A stretch of DNA of 64,000 nucleotides from Pseudomonadota bacterium (lineage in GTDB: Bacteria > Pseudomonadota > Gammaproteobacteria > Xanthomonadales > SZUA-38). The number at the start of each line of letters is the position of its first letter. Position 1 is the first letter of the stretch. The notes below the pieces were generated by a model. The model saw nothing but the letters and a program-made list of their open reading frames with translations. It did no database searches and had not been told where the DNA came from. The position numbers and the translations under genes are program-made. Location: the NCBI GenBank assembly GCA_039033415.1, contig JBCCCR010000028.1:35554-99553 (forward strand), read 5' to 3'. Shown here piece by piece: positions 1 through 8,792 of this stretch.

Positions 1-1
1 G

Positions 2-454
2 GAACTCCACCAGCAGGCTCATCAGCATGTGGCTGAATTGCTGGAGCAGTTCGAGCTGGTCAATATGCCGGCCGCAGATCAGCTCGAGGCCGGCATCACA
101 AGTACCTTCCTGCCACACGGCCTGGGCCACCTGATCGGGCTGCAGGTGCATGACGTCGGCGGTCAGCAGGCTGAACCGGACGGCGGCCAAAAACCGCCGC
201 CCGAGACCCATCCGTTCCTGCGCACCACCCGACAAATTGAGGCAGGTTTTGTCGTGACCATTGAGCCGGGGCTGTACCTGATTCCTGCTCTGCTGCAGCT
301 CCTAAAGGAGGGGCCACACAAACAGGCGGTGAACTGGGAGCTGATCGAGCAGTGGCTGCCGTTCGGCGGCATTCGGATCGAAGATGACGTCGTCGCCCGC
401 AGCAGCGGCAGCCCGGAGAACCTGACCCGGGACGCCTTCGCCCGGATCGACTAA
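2..454 (+). CDS. pepQ: Xaa-Pro dipeptidase (prolidase), C-terminal part
   Basis: This is the C-terminal half of a M24 metallopeptidase that cleaves dipeptides with C-terminal proline in the cytoplasm. The reading frame is open back to base 2, so the gene starts outside the window. Visible marks are FLPHGLGHLIGLQVHDVGG (the conserved His region of the pita-bread fold), TIEPGLY with a metal-binding Glu, and FGGIRIEDDVV near the end with the second Glu. The order and wording match gammaproteobacterial PepQ closely. The gene is convergent with the metallopeptidase that follows and ends 13 bases from its stop. Confident for the family; the N-terminal half cannot be judged. Confidence 0.93.
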   Translation, partial: ELHQQAHQHVAELLEQFELVNMPAADQLEAGITSTFLPHGLGHLIGLQVHDVGGQQAEPDGGQKPPPETHPFLRTTRQIEAGFVVTIEPGLYLIPALLQLLKEGPHKQAVNWELIEQWLPFGGIRIEDDVVARSSGSPENLTRDAFARID

Positions 455-467
455 GCGCGGGGTTCCG

Positions 468-2879
468 TTAGATCGGAGAACCAGGCGGAACGGTTTCTCG
501 GGCGGGAAGCCCGTCCATGCTGGGATCTTCCAGAAACCGGGTGATCTCACTGGCCATCTGGCGCGCCTGCGGCGTGCGACGCAGCTCACCGATGAGGTTA
601 GTCAGCCTGTCGCGCACCGCCATGCCGGTCGGATCGGCGCCTCCTGACACGGCCGCTCGCTGCAGCTCGCGCAGCGCCACCCACGCGGTCTCGAGTTCGA
701 TCAAGCCCGCGTCGCGCTGAATCACCGGCAAGATCAGCCGCTCGGTATATTGCTCCAGCAGCTCACCGAGACTGAGCTGACCGGCATCGGTCGCGGTCTG
801 CTGATGGACGCGCTGCAGACGGTTCGGCTCCAGCACCATCTGCGTGATCAGCTGGGAGAGTGCCCGGGCTGGTGCCGCCTGATCAAAGTGATTGGCCGTA
901 CGGTGCGAAAAGTACTCCCGGCTACGTCGGTCGCCATAGGATGGCGGCACGAGATAAGGCAGCAGAGACTGCGGCAGCCGGAGCTCGTCGGGACCCAGCG
1001 CACCAAGCAGCACATTCAGCGCCTCCCGCTGCTCTTCGCCGGGAATCACCGACAGCCCGTCGGTTGAATCACCCCGCAGCACGTAGTCGTAGTCAACGCC
1101 GCCGACCAGCTTCGCCACCGCTTCAGCCTGGTAGCGATGCAGGAGGAAGGTCGGGACCAGCGCTTCTTCCAGCTTCGCGAGTGGCTCTCCAGGCCGGATC
1201 ACCGCCGGACTGAACCCGGCCAACGCCGCGCGGCGAACGGCACGGAGTTCCGAAAACCGATCCAGGACGCTCGCTCCGTTGTCCCATAGATGGGCGCCCG
1301 CATGAGCCGTTGCCGGCCCCCGGACTTCCGGGTCAGAAACAAATCTGAGACCGTCCTGATGCGCCGCTGTCAGGATTTGAGCCAGGCCGGCCAGCTCCTG
1401 CTGCGTCTCGGCAAAAACCCGGTAACCGTAGTTGATCGCGGCCTTATCCCACTCGCCGATATCGACGTCGTAGGCGTTCGCCAGACTGACCCGCCCGCTG
1501 GCGTTGAGCTTCACATTCGGGTGCGGGTAGTCCATCACCGACGCATCACCCCAGGCGCTGGCAAAAAAGTTGTGAGCCAGGCCCAGCGTGTGGCCGACCT
1601 CGTGGGCCGACAGCTGGCGCAGGCGGGCCAGCGCCATTTCGCGAGCGGCCGTGCCGCCGTCACCATCATCGCTGAACGGTGCAGTGAGGCCCTGCGCGAT
1701 GAGCATGTCCTGACGAACCCGCAGCGAGCCCAGACTCACGTGCCCTTTGATGATCTCGCCGGTGCGCGGGTCGATAATCCCCCAGCCGTAAGACCAGCCG
1801 CGGGTTGAACGGTGTACCCACTGAATGACGTTATAGCGGATGTCCAGCGGATCGACGCCTTCGGGCAGCACCTCAACCTGAAAAGCATTGCGAAAGCCCG
1901 CCGCCTCAAAAGCCTGGTTCCACCAGCTTGCGCCCTCGATCAGGGCGGAGCGAATCGGCTCCGGAGCACCCCGATCCACGTAATAGATCAGCGGCTCCAC
2001 CGCCTCGCTCACCGCTGCCTGGGGGTCTTTCTTTTCCAGGCGGTGTCGCACCAAAAGGTGCTTGCCGAGCGCCTCGTCCAGACCCGCCGCGTAGTCGAGG
2101 TAAGGCACGGAAAAGTAGCCTGACCGAGGATGATAGGTCCGCAGCGGAAAATTGTCGTCGGGCAGCTGAATAAACTCATGCCGGGTTTTGACCGTAGCCG
2201 CCGTCGGCGTCGGCACGACGCTGCGCAGCTGCGCGCCGGGCTTGTCGCCGGTCAGCGTGATCCAGGATTCCAGCAGCGTGTTTTCCGGGAAACTCTTGAG
2301 CATCTCCGGATCGGGCGCTGAGCGCCCCGCGTCCACCCGATAAGCACCCTCCTCCAGCGCCGCCAGCCTTGCGGCGACACCGTAGGCATCGCTCGTCAGG
2401 AGCGGCGTCAAGTCGACCAGCGCGACGGTCGGTGCCTGGCCGCTGTCATCGCGTGCCTCCGCCACCACGGTGAAACCCGCCAAAACGCTGCGCGCGAAAG
2501 CTTCGGAGACCGCCCGGCGCTCGTCAGGATTATCCGACACGGCGCGGAACGCGAGGTTGCGTTCAACGAGGAGCACCTTCGGCCCGCTGCGGCTGAAATA
2601 GACCACCTTAGTGTCGCTAAGCTGCCCTCGGTCAAGCCCGATGTCGTTTGATCCGAGGCCGGTCGGCAGCGACACCATATAGAGGATGTCTTCGTCAAAG
2701 CGACTGATCTCGGCCAGTACCCGGCCCTTTTCAGCGTCCCACCACAGCGGAATAAAACCGTCCACCCGGCGTGCGCCCGCCGTCGCCTCCGTAAGCTCGG
2801 GCAGCGCCTGGACCGGCTGAACAGCGGCCACCATCATCGTGATCAACAGCAAGAGCAGGGGATAGGTTTTTCTAATCAT
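468..2879 (-). CDS. Secreted zinc metallopeptidase of the DUF5117/DUF4953 type
   Basis: The product is a predicted exported zinc-dependent protease of about 803 residues. The start at 2879 was chosen over a longer open frame because it gives a clean signal peptide (MIRKTYPLLLLLITMMVAAV, mature after VQA) and lies just inside the end of the upstream M28 gene, an 8-base overlap typical of coupled genes. The metzincin-like zinc motif HEVGHTLGLAHNF lies at about residues 426-438 and is followed by SVMDYP at about 447-452, like a met-turn. The N-terminal part (FDEDILYMVSLPTGLGSNDIGLDRGQL) is typical of DUF5117. Its substrate is unknown. It sits in a minus-strand group with an M28 peptidase, which suggests a shared role in breaking down peptides outside the cytoplasm (inference). 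Confidence 0.87.
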   Translation of the reverse strand: MIRKTYPLLLLLITMMVAAVQPVQALPELTEATAGARRVDGFIPLWWDAEKGRVLAEISRFDEDILYMVSLPTGLGSNDIGLDRGQLSDTKVVYFSRSGPKVLLVERNLAFRAVSDNPDERRAVSEAFARSVLAGFTVVAEARDDSGQAPTVALVDLTPLLTSDAYGVAARLAALEEGAYRVDAGRSAPDPEMLKSFPENTLLESWITLTGDKPGAQLRSVVPTPTAATVKTRHEFIQLPDDNFPLRTYHPRSGYFSVPYLDYAAGLDEALGKHLLVRHRLEKKDPQAAVSEAVEPLIYYVDRGAPEPIRSALIEGASWWNQAFEAAGFRNAFQVEVLPEGVDPLDIRYNVIQWVHRSTRGWSYGWGIIDPRTGEIIKGHVSLGSLRVRQDMLIAQGLTAPFSDDGDGGTAAREMALARLRQLSAHEVGHTLGLAHNFFASAWGDASVMDYPHPNVKLNASGRVSLANAYDVDIGEWDKAAINYGYRVFAETQQELAGLAQILTAAHQDGLRFVSDPEVRGPATAHAGAHLWDNGASVLDRFSELRAVRRAALAGFSPAVIRPGEPLAKLEEALVPTFLLHRYQAEAVAKLVGGVDYDYVLRGDSTDGLSVIPGEEQREALNVLLGALGPDELRLPQSLLPYLVPPSYGDRRSREYFSHRTANHFDQAAPARALSQLITQMVLEPNRLQRVHQQTATDAGQLSLGELLEQYTERLILPVIQRDAGLIELETAWVALRELQRAAVSGGADPTGMAVRDRLTNLIGELRRTPQARQMASEITRFLEDPSMDGLPARETVPPGSPI

Positions 2880-4308
2880 CAGCGTTTTCCAGCCCGAGGC
2901 GGGCACCAAAATCCCCCGGCGCCATGGCGCTGAGGTATGCAAACACCGTGTAGGCAGCGACATTTTGCGCCAGATCTTCTGGCTTGACCTTGTCCAGCGT
3001 GTCGTTGGCGGTGTGGTGATAATCGAAGTAATCGGTGCCGTCCTGATGCAAGGTGGCAACCGCCATCCCGGCCTGGCGCATCGGAATCAGATCCGGTCCA
3101 CCGCTGGCGATGTTGTCGCCCCGCACGATGCCGAGCGGCGCCAGCACCTGCGACAGCTGATCGACCAGCCCGAGCGCAGAAGGCTTAACCCGGCTTGAAA
3201 AGCGATAGATAGGACCGGCACCAAAGTCGGATTCAGCGCCGATGATATGCCGGTCCAATTCGTCAGCGTGCGCCTGCCGATACGCGCGCGCACCCCAAAG
3301 CCCCTGCTCTTCGTTGGCGTAGAGCACCACCCGGATCGTGCGCTGAGGCGCCATGTCGAGGCGGCCAATCAGGGCGCCGGCGGCCATGGTGATCGCACAC
3401 CCGGCTCCGTCGTCGATCGCGCCGGTACCCAGATCCCAGGAATCCAAATGTCCACCAATCACGACGTACTCGTCCGGTTTGGCGCTGCCGACAATGTCGC
3501 CGATAACGTTGTAAGAGGTGTAATCGCCGTCCCAGTAGCTGCCGAGCTCCAGCGCCACCTCCACCGGCTGACCGCGCTGAACCATGTTGACCAGGAGGTC
3601 AGCGTCGGGATTGGAAAGAGCCGCTGCCGGTATCCGTCGAACGTCCAGCGCGTAGGACATCAGACCGGTATGTGGAAGGCGGTCCTGATCGGTACCAATC
3701 GACCTGATCAGGATGGCGCTGGCGCCTTTTTTTGCGGCAGTCACCGCGCCGTTGCTGCGGGCCGCCACCGCCTGACCGTAACCCGCGCCGTCGCGAAAAC
3801 GTTTCATGCGGTTGCTGATGAAGACAATCTGACCATCCAGGCTGTCGTCGGGCACCGCGGCGAGCTCCTGGAGCGTAGCGAAATGAGCGACCGGGGTGCG
3901 CAGCTCACCATCGGTGGCAATGCTACCGCCGAGGGCCGTGACTACCAGCGGCTGCGGAAAAGGCGCGACGACGCTCGCCGCTTCGCGACCCCGGCGCCAC
4001 GCCGGGAACGTCACTGGCTCGAGCGTGACGCGGTCGAAACCGAGCTGTTCGAATTTCGCCTGGGCCCAGGCCACGGCTCTCGCATCCCCACTCGAGCCCG
4101 CCATTCGCGGACCGACCTCGGTGGTGAGGCTCTCGAGGATTTCGTAGGCCAGTCCGCTGTCTTGCGCCTCGTCGCGCAACAAGGCGGCTTGGGTCAGCGA
4201 GGTGTCATCGAGCAGGGATTGGCTGCCACCGGGTCCGGCTGCCGCCAGCAAAAGCCCCGGCAGCAAGATCGCTTTTAAGGTTGCGCGCAGCGGATCCAAA
4301 CTCCTCAA
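2872..4308 (-). CDS. Exported M28-family metallopeptidase (carboxypeptidase Q-like)
   Basis: This is a predicted secreted or periplasmic zinc aminopeptidase/carboxypeptidase of 478 residues. A hydrophobic signal region (LKAILLPGLLLAAAG) comes first. The di-zinc site of family M28 is visible: GGHLDSWD near residue 285, IDDGAG near 298, ANEEQG near 331 (catalytic Glu), ESDFG near 359 and YHHTANDT near 430. A PA-like insert lies between about 130 and 250. The start is a TTG that overlaps the sufT stop (TTGA); an AGGAG sits just after it, so a start a few codons downstream is possible. The gene overlaps the zinc metallopeptidase downstream by 8 bases, so the two are probably co-translated. Confidence 0.88.
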   Translation of the reverse strand: MRSLDPLRATLKAILLPGLLLAAAGPGGSQSLLDDTSLTQAALLRDEAQDSGLAYEILESLTTEVGPRMAGSSGDARAVAWAQAKFEQLGFDRVTLEPVTFPAWRRGREAASVVAPFPQPLVVTALGGSIATDGELRTPVAHFATLQELAAVPDDSLDGQIVFISNRMKRFRDGAGYGQAVAARSNGAVTAAKKGASAILIRSIGTDQDRLPHTGLMSYALDVRRIPAAALSNPDADLLVNMVQRGQPVEVALELGSYWDGDYTSYNVIGDIVGSAKPDEYVVIGGHLDSWDLGTGAIDDGAGCAITMAAGALIGRLDMAPQRTIRVVLYANEEQGLWGARAYRQAHADELDRHIIGAESDFGAGPIYRFSSRVKPSALGLVDQLSQVLAPLGIVRGDNIASGGPDLIPMRQAGMAVATLHQDGTDYFDYHHTANDTLDKVKPEDLAQNVAAYTVFAYLSAMAPGDFGARLGLENADD

Positions 4309-4856
4309 AACATCCCGACTTCGAGGCGTGCGGCCTCCGTCATCATGCTCTGGTTCCAGGGCGGATCAAAAACCAGCTCAACGTCAACCTCGCTCACCGT
4401 CGGAATGATGATCAGCTTACTGCGTACGTCGGCGACCAGGATATCGCCCATCCCGCAGCCCGGGGCGGTCAGCGTCATGTCCACTTCGATGCGGCGCTGA
4501 CCATCGTCTTCTTTTTCGATGTCGCAGCGGTAGATCAGCCCAAGGTCGGCGATATTTACCGGGATCTCAGGGTCATAGCAGGTGCCGAGCTGGGTCCACA
4601 CGAGCTCTTCGAAATCGTCATCGGACGCGTTTTCCGGCAGCGCCGGGCGCGGCAGCGGCTCCTTGCCGAGCGCGTCCGCATCTATCCCGTCAATCCGGAA
4701 CAGATTGCCCTCGACAAACACCGTAAAGCTGCCGCCGAGCTGCTGCGTGATGTAACCCACGGTACCCGCCGGCAGCGTCACCTCATCACCCGCCGGGACG
4801 ATGATGGCCGGGCAGTCGCGCTCCAGCTTGATCGGTTCGCTGTTGTGGCTGTACAT
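4305..4856 (-). CDS. sufT: SufT-type Fe-S cluster assembly protein (MIP18/DUF59 domain)
   Basis: The product is a 183-residue cytoplasmic protein of the SufT group, thought to help mature Fe-S proteins. The N-terminal part has the SufT signature TQQLGGSFTVFVEGN (residues 38-52). The DUF59/MIP18 domain follows with DPEIPVNIADLGLIY (95-109), LTAPGCGMG (129-137) with its conserved Cys, and DPPWNQSMMTEAAR near the C-terminus. It is the first gene of a three-gene minus-strand group with two exported proteases. No suf operon genes are nearby, so the link to the proteases may be only positional. The ATG at 4856 is about 20 bases from a TATAAT box. Confidence 0.9.
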   Translation of the reverse strand: MYSHNSEPIKLERDCPAIIVPAGDEVTLPAGTVGYITQQLGGSFTVFVEGNLFRIDGIDADALGKEPLPRPALPENASDDDFEELVWTQLGTCYDPEIPVNIADLGLIYRCDIEKEDDGQRRIEVDMTLTAPGCGMGDILVADVRSKLIIIPTVSEVDVELVFDPPWNQSMMTEAARLEVGMF

Positions 4857-4882
4857 GTCGCTACCGCTAGTTAGGGCCGCAT

Positions 4883-4888
4883 ATTATA
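4883..4888 (-). promoter_or_regulatory. Possible -10 box for sufT
   Basis: Read on the minus strand this is a perfect TATAAT, and it would start transcription about 20 bases before the sufT ATG. The -35 position reads only weakly (GGCACC/TGGCAC-like), so the promoter is plausible but unproven. Confidence 0.4.
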
Positions 4889-5200
4889 GAGTCCCGGGGA
4901 GCATGGGTGCCAGCCTGCAAGCCATTGAAATTCCCATGCTTTTCCCGAAGGTCAACTTCGATCGAAGCGACCGAGCCGGGACATCCTCTAAGTCGTTGAT
5001 TACCGGCCTCCACCTTTTGACACTGGCGCCGGTGCGCAGGTCTAGCCAAGATGCGCCTAACGCGGGTTAAACCTTCACCCGAGGCCGGCCATCCAATACA
5101 GGTTACCGGCGCCTTGCCTCAGGGCCCTGTGGCTACGCGCTGAAATGCAATGAACCGGTCCAGCAGGACAGAGGTCCTGTCGGACACCAGGGAGACAACG
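4889..5200. other. Intergenic region between divergent sufT and the beta-helix protein
   Basis: About 310 bases with no convincing gene. The open frames on either strand here are extensions or antisense shadows without coding character. It must hold the promoters of both divergent genes; only the TATAAT facing sufT is easy to see. A GGGAGA ribosome-binding site lies just before the gene at 5201. Confidence 0.5.
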
Positions 5201-6040
5201 ATGAGAGTATTGATTGCTGTGGGCCTTCTGGTCACCGCCACCGTTCAGGCTGAGGACTACTGCGAGTTTCGAAAGTCGCTGGATGTGGCGGTGCCAGCTG
5301 CTGCCCTGACGACCCTCGATCTGACCGCCGGCGCGGGAAATCTGGAAATCAACGGACAGGCCGGCGCTGACGAGGTGACCGTGATCGCTACCGCCTGCGC
5401 CTCCAGTCAGAGAATTCTGGATGGTCTGAGCCTGGACCAGCGAATCAGCTCGGACACGCTGCGGCTCGAAACCCGCGAGAGCGATGGCTTGGGCTGGGGA
5501 ATCGGCAATCGCTATGCGGGGATCACCCTGGACATCGTTGTGCCGGAACGCTTTGCCGTGGTGGTGGACGACTGCAGTGGTGCTTCCGTGATTCGTGGCG
5601 TTGCTTCGGTGGACGTCGAGGACGGTTCCGGCAACCTTGAGATTGCCAACATCGGCGGTGACGTCACCGTCGATGACAACTCGGGCAGCCTGAGCATCCG
5701 CGATGCGCTCGGGCGAGTTTACCTGCGAGACGGTTCCGGCGGCATCAAGATCGTCAACGTGGAGCAGGACGTCTTTATTGAAGAAGACGGCTCCGGCAGC
5801 ATCGAAATCCGCGACGTAGGGCTGGACGTCGTCGTGGAGGAAGACGGTTCCGGCAGTATTGAGGTCAGCCAGGTCGGCGGCGACGTGCGGATTGACCGGG
5901 ATGGCTCCGGCGGCATTCGGGTCGCGGACGTCGAGGGCAGCCTGACCGTCGACCGGGACGGCAACGGTGGTATCACCCACCGCAACGTAGCAGGCAACGT
6001 GTCGATCCCGGAAACGCGCAAAAACCGCAAGCGTATGTAG
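5201..6040 (+). CDS. Exported beta-helix-type repeat protein (DUF4097-like)
   Basis: The product is a 279-residue protein with a short signal peptide (MRVLIAVGLLVTATVQA). The start at 5201 was preferred over an open frame from 5150 because of the signal peptide and the GGGAGA just upstream. From about residue 140 to 260 the chain is built from seven consecutive coils, each carrying DGSG or a close variant (DNSG, DGNG), at about residues 141, 159, 177, 196, 215, 234 and 253. The spacing is 18 or 19 residues, with alternating V/I residues between, as in a right-handed beta-helix or a DUF4097 adhesin-like fold. A basic tail (ETRKNRKRM) ends the protein. No enzyme motif is visible; a structural or surface role is likely. 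Confidence 0.75.
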   Translation: MRVLIAVGLLVTATVQAEDYCEFRKSLDVAVPAAALTTLDLTAGAGNLEINGQAGADEVTVIATACASSQRILDGLSLDQRISSDTLRLETRESDGLGWGIGNRYAGITLDIVVPERFAVVVDDCSGASVIRGVASVDVEDGSGNLEIANIGGDVTVDDNSGSLSIRDALGRVYLRDGSGGIKIVNVEQDVFIEEDGSGSIEIRDVGLDVVVEEDGSGSIEVSQVGGDVRIDRDGSGGIRVADVEGSLTVDRDGNGGITHRNVAGNVSIPETRKNRKRM

Positions 6041-6046
6041 CGAGGT

Positions 6047-6085
6047 TCGCCGCAGCGGCGAGCGCCTCGGCGACCGCGCCGAGGC
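6047..6085 (+). terminator. Two GC-rich hairpins after the beta-helix gene
   Basis: Just after the stop lie two inverted repeats: TCGCCG/CGGCGA (6047-6061) and GCCTCGGC/GCCGAGGC (6064-6085). Neither has a T-run, so intrinsic termination is uncertain. Confidence 0.35.
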
Positions 6086-6129
6086 ACGTCGCTGGCGGGT
6101 GTAACCGATTCTGCTAAAGTGCCGCTCGA

Positions 6130-7293
6130 TTGACGCGGCAATTCGCTGCGTCGGCAGCGGATCCGCACGTGCATACCGAGCCAGGCACCACACCCAAAAA
6201 CCCATCGCAAAACAACCGCCGAGGTTCCTGGCTGAAAGGCGTCTCGCTCGCGGTTTTGATCGCAGCCTTGAGCTTTGTCGGGGCCGGGGCGCTGGATGCC
6301 GGCTGGCTGGGGCTGGAGGTTTCACCGTTCAGCCCCGTGATCCTCGCGATCGTGTTCGGCGCCTTGATCGCCAACCTGGGCCTTGCACCGGAAGCCTGGC
6401 GCTGCGGCTTTGCCTTTTGCAGCAAATTCCTGCTCCAGGCCGGAATTGTGGCCCTCGGCTTTCGGCTCAGCTTGACCAGCGCAGGCAGCATCGGCCTGGA
6501 GGCGCTGCCGCTGGTGCTGACCTGCATCACCACGGCGCTGCTGATCGTTACGGTATCGGGACGGCTGATGGGACTGCCGGGCAGACTCACCGGCCTGATT
6601 GCGGTCGGCACCAGCATCTGTGGCTGCACCGCGATCGTAGCGCTGGCGCCGCTGATCAGGGCCAAAGACGAAGAGGTGAGCTACGGAATCGCCGTGGTCG
6701 CCCTCTTTGGCATGCTGGCGATGCTCGGCTATCCCTGGCTGGCACACTGGCTTTTTGCCGATCAGTCACAGCTGGCCGGTTTCTTTCTGGGTACCGCCAT
6801 TCACGACACGGCGCAGGTCGCAGGCGCGGCGCTCATCTACGCCGACCAGTTTCTGGCGCCTGAAGCCCTGGACGTGGCGACCGTCACCAAGCTTGTGCGC
6901 AATCTGATGATGGTGCTGCTGCTGCCGCTGATGGCGCTGCTGTACCGGACTCAAGCATCGACGGACGCCAGGCGCGGCTTGACCTTCAGCCTGCTGCCGC
7001 CTTTCATCCTGGCGTTTGTCGGCATGAGCGCGCTGCGCAGCTGGGGTGACATGACCCTGAGCGAAAGCCAGGCGGCGCTGGGCATGCTGGACGCCGGTGC
7101 CTGGCAACAGGTGATCTCGGTCCTCAGCACGGCCGCCAAGTGGCTGCTCGCCATCGCTATGGCGGCGGTGGGGCTCACAACGCGTTTTTCTGTCCTCCGC
7201 GAGCTGGGACTGAAGCCTTTTATGCTGGGCCTGACCGCCGCCGCGGCGGTCGGTCTAACCAGCCTGATGTGGCTAAAGTGGTTCTCGGCGTAG
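6130..7293 (+). CDS. YeiH/UPF0324 family membrane protein (putative sulfate exporter)
   Basis: This is an inner-membrane protein of 387 residues with about ten hydrophobic segments. Family marks include the first helix after a charged cytoplasmic N-terminus, the glycine-rich VGTSICGCTAIVALAPLI, and the FFLGTAIHDTAQVAGA segment typical of UPF0324. Members are annotated as putative sulfate exporters, but the substrate is poorly established. The start used is a TTG at 6130; a GTG at 6169 would also keep the whole membrane part, and neither has a clear ribosome-binding site. No LysR regulator or sulfur gene is adjacent, unlike many yeiH loci. Confidence 0.87.
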   Translation: MTRQFAASAADPHVHTEPGTTPKNPSQNNRRGSWLKGVSLAVLIAALSFVGAGALDAGWLGLEVSPFSPVILAIVFGALIANLGLAPEAWRCGFAFCSKFLLQAGIVALGFRLSLTSAGSIGLEALPLVLTCITTALLIVTVSGRLMGLPGRLTGLIAVGTSICGCTAIVALAPLIRAKDEEVSYGIAVVALFGMLAMLGYPWLAHWLFADQSQLAGFFLGTAIHDTAQVAGAALIYADQFLAPEALDVATVTKLVRNLMMVLLLPLMALLYRTQASTDARRGLTFSLLPPFILAFVGMSALRSWGDMTLSESQAALGMLDAGAWQQVISVLSTAAKWLLAIAMAAVGLTTRFSVLRELGLKPFMLGLTAAAAVGLTSLMWLKWFSA

Positions 7294-7333
7294 CCGCGCC
7301 TTCGACCGGTTGCTGGCCGAGGCGTGAGGCAGG

Positions 7334-8674
7334 TCAAAGGCTTTCGAAGCTGTCTTTGAACAAGCCGTCTTCGTACTCAAAGAAGAACGCTTTTCCGATA
7401 CGACTTCCGGCATCGGTACGTTCGAAGGTGTCATCAGCGATGACCGCCACGGTCCGTGTTCCGCTTACCCCAAGCCCAATGCTATGCCCAAAATTCCGGA
7501 ACAACTCGGGCTCTTGATCGTTGGTGTCAGCGGTTTGGAAAGACTGACGCAGGGGCCACTGATCGCCAAATCGTTCATACAGCCACGCCCCACCGCTGAC
7601 CGACGACCCAGGCCCATCTCCGACCAGCATCAGTCGACCTTCGATCTGTATGTTGCCGCCAAAGCCGGCTACGGCCGGATTTGGAAGGACTTCGTCGACT
7701 AGTCCCCAGGAGTCGAGACCGTCGGAGTTCTGCTCATAGACATAAACCGCTCGGTCATTGCTGGTCGCGGGCGTCAGGTCGCCGGCCGGACCGGCGACGG
7801 CAGCTACGCCGTCGCCCAGCTCTACGTCGTCTCCAAAGAAGCCGCTGCTAGACGGTATGGGATTCAGAAATGTGCGTCTGAGCCCCCAGTTATTCGGACC
7901 GCCCAGGTTCCGTTCAAATAGCCAGGCTTGTCCGACCCCGGTAAACGTTCCATCACTAAAGCCGCCCGCACCTACCAGAAGACGCTCACCCCGAAGTGAA
8001 ACCCGGGTCCCGAACCCCCCGCCCTCACGATCCATGATCGGAGGCAGGATAACGGTGATCTCCCCCCAGTTGTTGGGTCCACCTGCGTCGCGCTCATGAA
8101 TCGCAACCTCGCCCATACCATTGATGAACGGGTCACCGACAAAATCGGTTTCCGACCTGCCAACCGCCAACAAGTCTCCTGATATCGAAACGTCACTTGA
8201 TGCGCCACCTCGGCTTAGGTCCACCACATCCAGCGGCTCAGCCAACCGTCCCCATAAGCCCCAGTTGTCACTGCCGCCTCGATCACGTTCGTACAGAAAG
8301 GGCCGGCAGCCCGTGCTGGCAACCAGCCAGTCCGCATTCAGCGACATGCGCCCACCGGCAAGGCAGAAGCTGACGTCCGCGGGCAGGGTGAGGGCCTTGA
8401 CCAGATCCCATGGACGCCCGGTGTCGGACGCACGAAACAAGCTAAGCTGGCCTATCCTATTGTTGGCAAAAGGCGCGCTGATCATCGCCCACTCGCCGTC
8501 CGTCTCCACCGCTCGGCCAAATCGGCCGCCGATATCGGGCTCCGTCGGCGCTACGTCGTCCCAACGGTAGGCGTCCACAACTTCCAGTGGCGGCGCCGTC
8601 ACCAATATGCCGCCGGCGGTGGCGAGTAGAACAATCAGGAGGCCTGTGCTTAACGCGAGCATCTTTTTGATCAT
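7334..8674 (-). CDS. Exported beta-propeller (FG-GAP-like) protein with LFxDxFE tail
   Basis: The product is a 446-residue protein with an N-terminal hydrophobic signal or anchor (about residues 4-25). The body is made of blades that repeat every 60-65 residues, each with a short ER(D/N)xGGxxNWG motif at about 130-139, 194-204, 254-264 and 314-324, separated by strands such as LLAVGR and RLLVGAGG. This is the layout of FG-GAP-like propellers. The protein ends in DGLFKDSFESL, a tail resembling the short D/E-rich FE endings seen on many exported proteins of related bacteria. It is divergent from a Ser/Thr kinase-sigma pair. Function unknown; surface binding is a guess. Confidence 0.75.
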   Translation of the reverse strand: MIKKMLALSTGLLIVLLATAGGILVTAPPLEVVDAYRWDDVAPTEPDIGGRFGRAVETDGEWAMISAPFANNRIGQLSLFRASDTGRPWDLVKALTLPADVSFCLAGGRMSLNADWLVASTGCRPFLYERDRGGSDNWGLWGRLAEPLDVVDLSRGGASSDVSISGDLLAVGRSETDFVGDPFINGMGEVAIHERDAGGPNNWGEITVILPPIMDREGGGFGTRVSLRGERLLVGAGGFSDGTFTGVGQAWLFERNLGGPNNWGLRRTFLNPIPSSSGFFGDDVELGDGVAAVAGPAGDLTPATSNDRAVYVYEQNSDGLDSWGLVDEVLPNPAVAGFGGNIQIEGRLMLVGDGPGSSVSGGAWLYERFGDQWPLRQSFQTADTNDQEPELFRNFGHSIGLGVSGTRTVAVIADDTFERTDAGSRIGKAFFFEYEDGLFKDSFESL

Positions 8675-8792
8675 GCTTTACACTCAATTTTTGCCAATGC
8701 TGCCCTCTGAGTCGAAATTCGGACGGCAAACCGATCAAGTTTATGAGTGACGCAGTCTTGGGTACCTGGCGCGGCCTGGATTTCTCGGGACC

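Noticed and set aside
3247..4278. Long plus-strand open frame opposite the M28 peptidase
   Set aside because: Antisense to a gene with all catalytic motifs; a GC-rich shadow.
5075..6325. Long minus-strand open frame opposite the beta-helix gene
   Set aside because: It is the antisense of a gene with signal peptide and clear repeats, and shows no family features.
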